Assembly (NCBI GenBank): GCA_034440615.1 | Contig: JAOTOM010004739.1 | Coordinates: 248,001 to 312,000, forward strand | Length of the DNA: 64,000 nt | Reading direction: 5' to 3' | From: Ashinkailepas kermadecensis | Taxonomy: Eukaryota; Arthropoda; Thecostraca; Neolepadidae | In this document: piece by piece, positions 62,225 to 64,000 of the stretch | How the letters are laid out: each line of letters begins with the position of its first letter | Numbering within the stretch: the stretch's first letter is position 1 | Made by a program: the position numbers and the translations under genes | The notes under the pieces: model-generated | Database searches by the model: none | Told to the model about the DNA's origin: nothing | Seen by the model: the letters and a program-made list of their open reading frames with translations, nothing else

Positions 62225-63640
62225 CGGCCGCCACCGGCCACCACCGGGCGTGGCAGGTCACTGTCAGCGGCGGCCAGCCGTCAGCCGTCGGCCGGCCACC
62301 ACCGGGCGTGGCAGGTCACTGTCAGCGGCGGCCAGCCGTCAGCCGTCGGCCGGCCACCACCGGGCGTGGCAGGTCACTGTCGGCGGCGGCCGGCTGTCAG
62401 CCGTCGGCCGGCCACCACCGGGCGTGGCAGGTCACTGTCGGCGGCGGCCAGCCGTCAGCCGGCCACCACCGGGCGTGGCAGGTCACTGTCGGCGGCGGCC
62501 AGCCGTCAGCCGGCCACCACCGGGCGTGGCAGGTCACTGTCAGCGGCGGCCAGCCGTCAGCCGTCGGCCGGCCACCACCGGGCGTGGCAGGTCACTGTCG
62601 GCGGCGGCCGGCTGTCAGCCGTCGGCCGGCCACCACCGGGCGTGGCAGGTCACTGTCAGCGGCGGCCAGCCGTCAGCCGGCCGCCACCGGGCGTGGCAGG
62701 TCACTGTCGGCGGCGGCCAGCCGTCAGCCGTCAGCGCGGCCGCCACCGGGCGTGGCAGGTCACTGTCGGCGGCGGCCAGCCGTCAGCCATCGGCCGAACC
62801 ACCGGGCGTGGCAGGTCACTGTCGGCGGCGGCTGCCGTCAGCCGTCAGCCGTGTCGTCAGCCGGCCACCACCGGGCGTGGCAGGTCACTGTCAGCGGCGG
62901 TTATCCGTCAGCCGTCAGCCGTCAGCCGTCAGTCGTGCCGGCCGCCACCGGGCGTGGCAGGTCACTGTCGGCGGCGGCCAGCCGTCAGCCGCCGGCCGGC
63001 CACCACCGGGCGTGGCAGGTCACTGTCGGCGGCGGCCCGTAGCCGTCAGCCGTCAGCCTCAGTCGTCAGCCGGCCACCACCGGGCGTGGCAGGTCACTGT
63101 CAGCGGCGGTTATCCGTCAGCCGTCAGCCGTCAGCCGTCAGTCGTAGCCGGCCGCCACCGGGCGTGGCAGGTCACTGTCGGCGGCGGCCAGCCGTCAGCC
63201 GGCCGCCACCGGGCGTGGCAGGTCACTGTCAGCGGCGGCTAGCCGTCAGCCGTCAGCCGTCAGCCGTCAGTCGTCAGCCGGCCACCACCGGGCGTGGCAG
63301 GTCACTGTCAGCGGCGGCTAGCCGTCAGCCGTCAGCCGTCAGCCGTCAGTCGTCAGCCGGCCGCCACCGGGCGTGGCAGGTCACTGTCGGCGGCGGCCAG
63401 CCGTCAGCCGGCCGCCACCGGGCGTGGCAGGTCACTGTCAGCGGCGGCTAGCCGTCAGCCGTCAGCCGTCAGCCGTCAGTCGTCAGCCGGCCACCACCGG
63501 GCGTGGCAGGTCACTGTCGGCGGCGGCCGGCTGTCAGCCGTCGGCCGGTCACCACCGGGTGTGGCAGGTCACTGTCAGCGGCGGCTAGCCGTCAGCCGTC
63601 AGCCGTCAGCCGTCAGCCGTCAGCCGTCGGCCGGTCGGCC
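62225..63640. repeat. Composite minisatellite with nested heptamer, about two dozen copies
   Basis: The constant core CCACCGGGCGTGGCAGGTCA, followed by CTGTC(A/G)GCGGCGGC, alternates with a variable number (one to about six) of the heptamer CGTCAGC and its CGTCAGT variant. Units therefore range from about 50 to 80 bp. Long + strand open frames through it are repeat artefacts. Confidence 0.95.
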
Positions 63641-64000
63641 GGGCTGGTCTCCGACACCGACACACTCGGAGCATACCGCGTCCCGACACACGCACTGGCC
63701 GGCTGTGGTGGTGAGTCCAGGAGTGATGTCAAGTGTCAAGAAGTGCCGTCACGGTAGCTGGTCGGGATTTCGTCTCGGCAACCCCCCTCCCCACAAACCG
63801 CCTGGGCTTCTGATATATGCTAATGTTTGCTCTTGTTTTTATCCAGTGAATGCCTATCTACAATGTGTAGTAACAATCAACATTTGGTGACCGTTTGACC
63901 ATATTCCCTGCCGAGGGAGGGGGAAATTCTGCCTCTTGAGGTCTTTAGATCACCATTTTTATACGGCTGGTGGCATCGTGTTGAAAATTCGTGATTTTTC
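63641..64000. other. Flank at window end, nothing recognised
   Basis: Non-repetitive sequence with no supported feature. Confidence 0.5.

Noticed and set aside
61922..63890. Long + strand open frames of up to 509 codons in three frames
   Set aside because: They are overlapping translations of the GC-rich composite minisatellite. No frame shows codon bias or a domain.

Overview
This is a stretch of animal nuclear DNA. It has small exons separated by long AT-rich, repeat-filled introns with GT-AG junctions, long (TA)n and (CA)n runs, several non-LTR and Penelope-like retroelement remnants, and two genes of animal families. An arthropod, perhaps a crustacean, fits best, but this rests on general character only and the species is not identified.

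Two multi-exon genes can be rebuilt from splice sites and reading phase, and they converge. On the + strand, four exons (about 5128-15179) encode a two-PDZ-domain scaffold protein of about 939 residues, similar to the PDZD2 / pro-interleukin-16 type. On the - strand, seven exons (42949 down to 27797) encode a complete 326-residue very-long-chain fatty acid elongase (ELOVL family) with the HXXHH and MYxYY signatures. All splice phases agree in both genes. I see no functional link between them.

Layout: 1-5.1 kb is flank with four minisatellites; 5.1-15.2 kb is the PDZ gene; 15.2-27.8 kb is the convergent intergenic region, with a truncated non-LTR copy, Penelope-like pieces and a piggyBac-like MITE carrying a second nested transposon; 27.8-42.9 kb is the ELOVL gene, with two non-LTR elements in its introns; 42.9-64 kb is upstream flank with large minisatellites (43.0-44.1, 44.5-45.1, 48.8-49.8, 62.2-63.6 kb), a second MITE copy (51.8-52.7 kb) and two head-to-tail L2/CR1-like retroelement copies (55.5-59.4 kb).

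The most unusual observation is that minisatellites sit on gene landmarks. In four of the nine introns of the two genes, a tandem array starts exactly at the 5' splice site and its units repeat splice-donor sequence, giving a ladder of decoy donors (clearest at 8653-8905 and 34735-35115). Another array contains the ELOVL stop codon, and another starts about 17 bp upstream of the ELOVL start codon. Genomic DNA alone cannot show whether this reflects how minisatellites arise in this genome or affects splicing; transcript data would.
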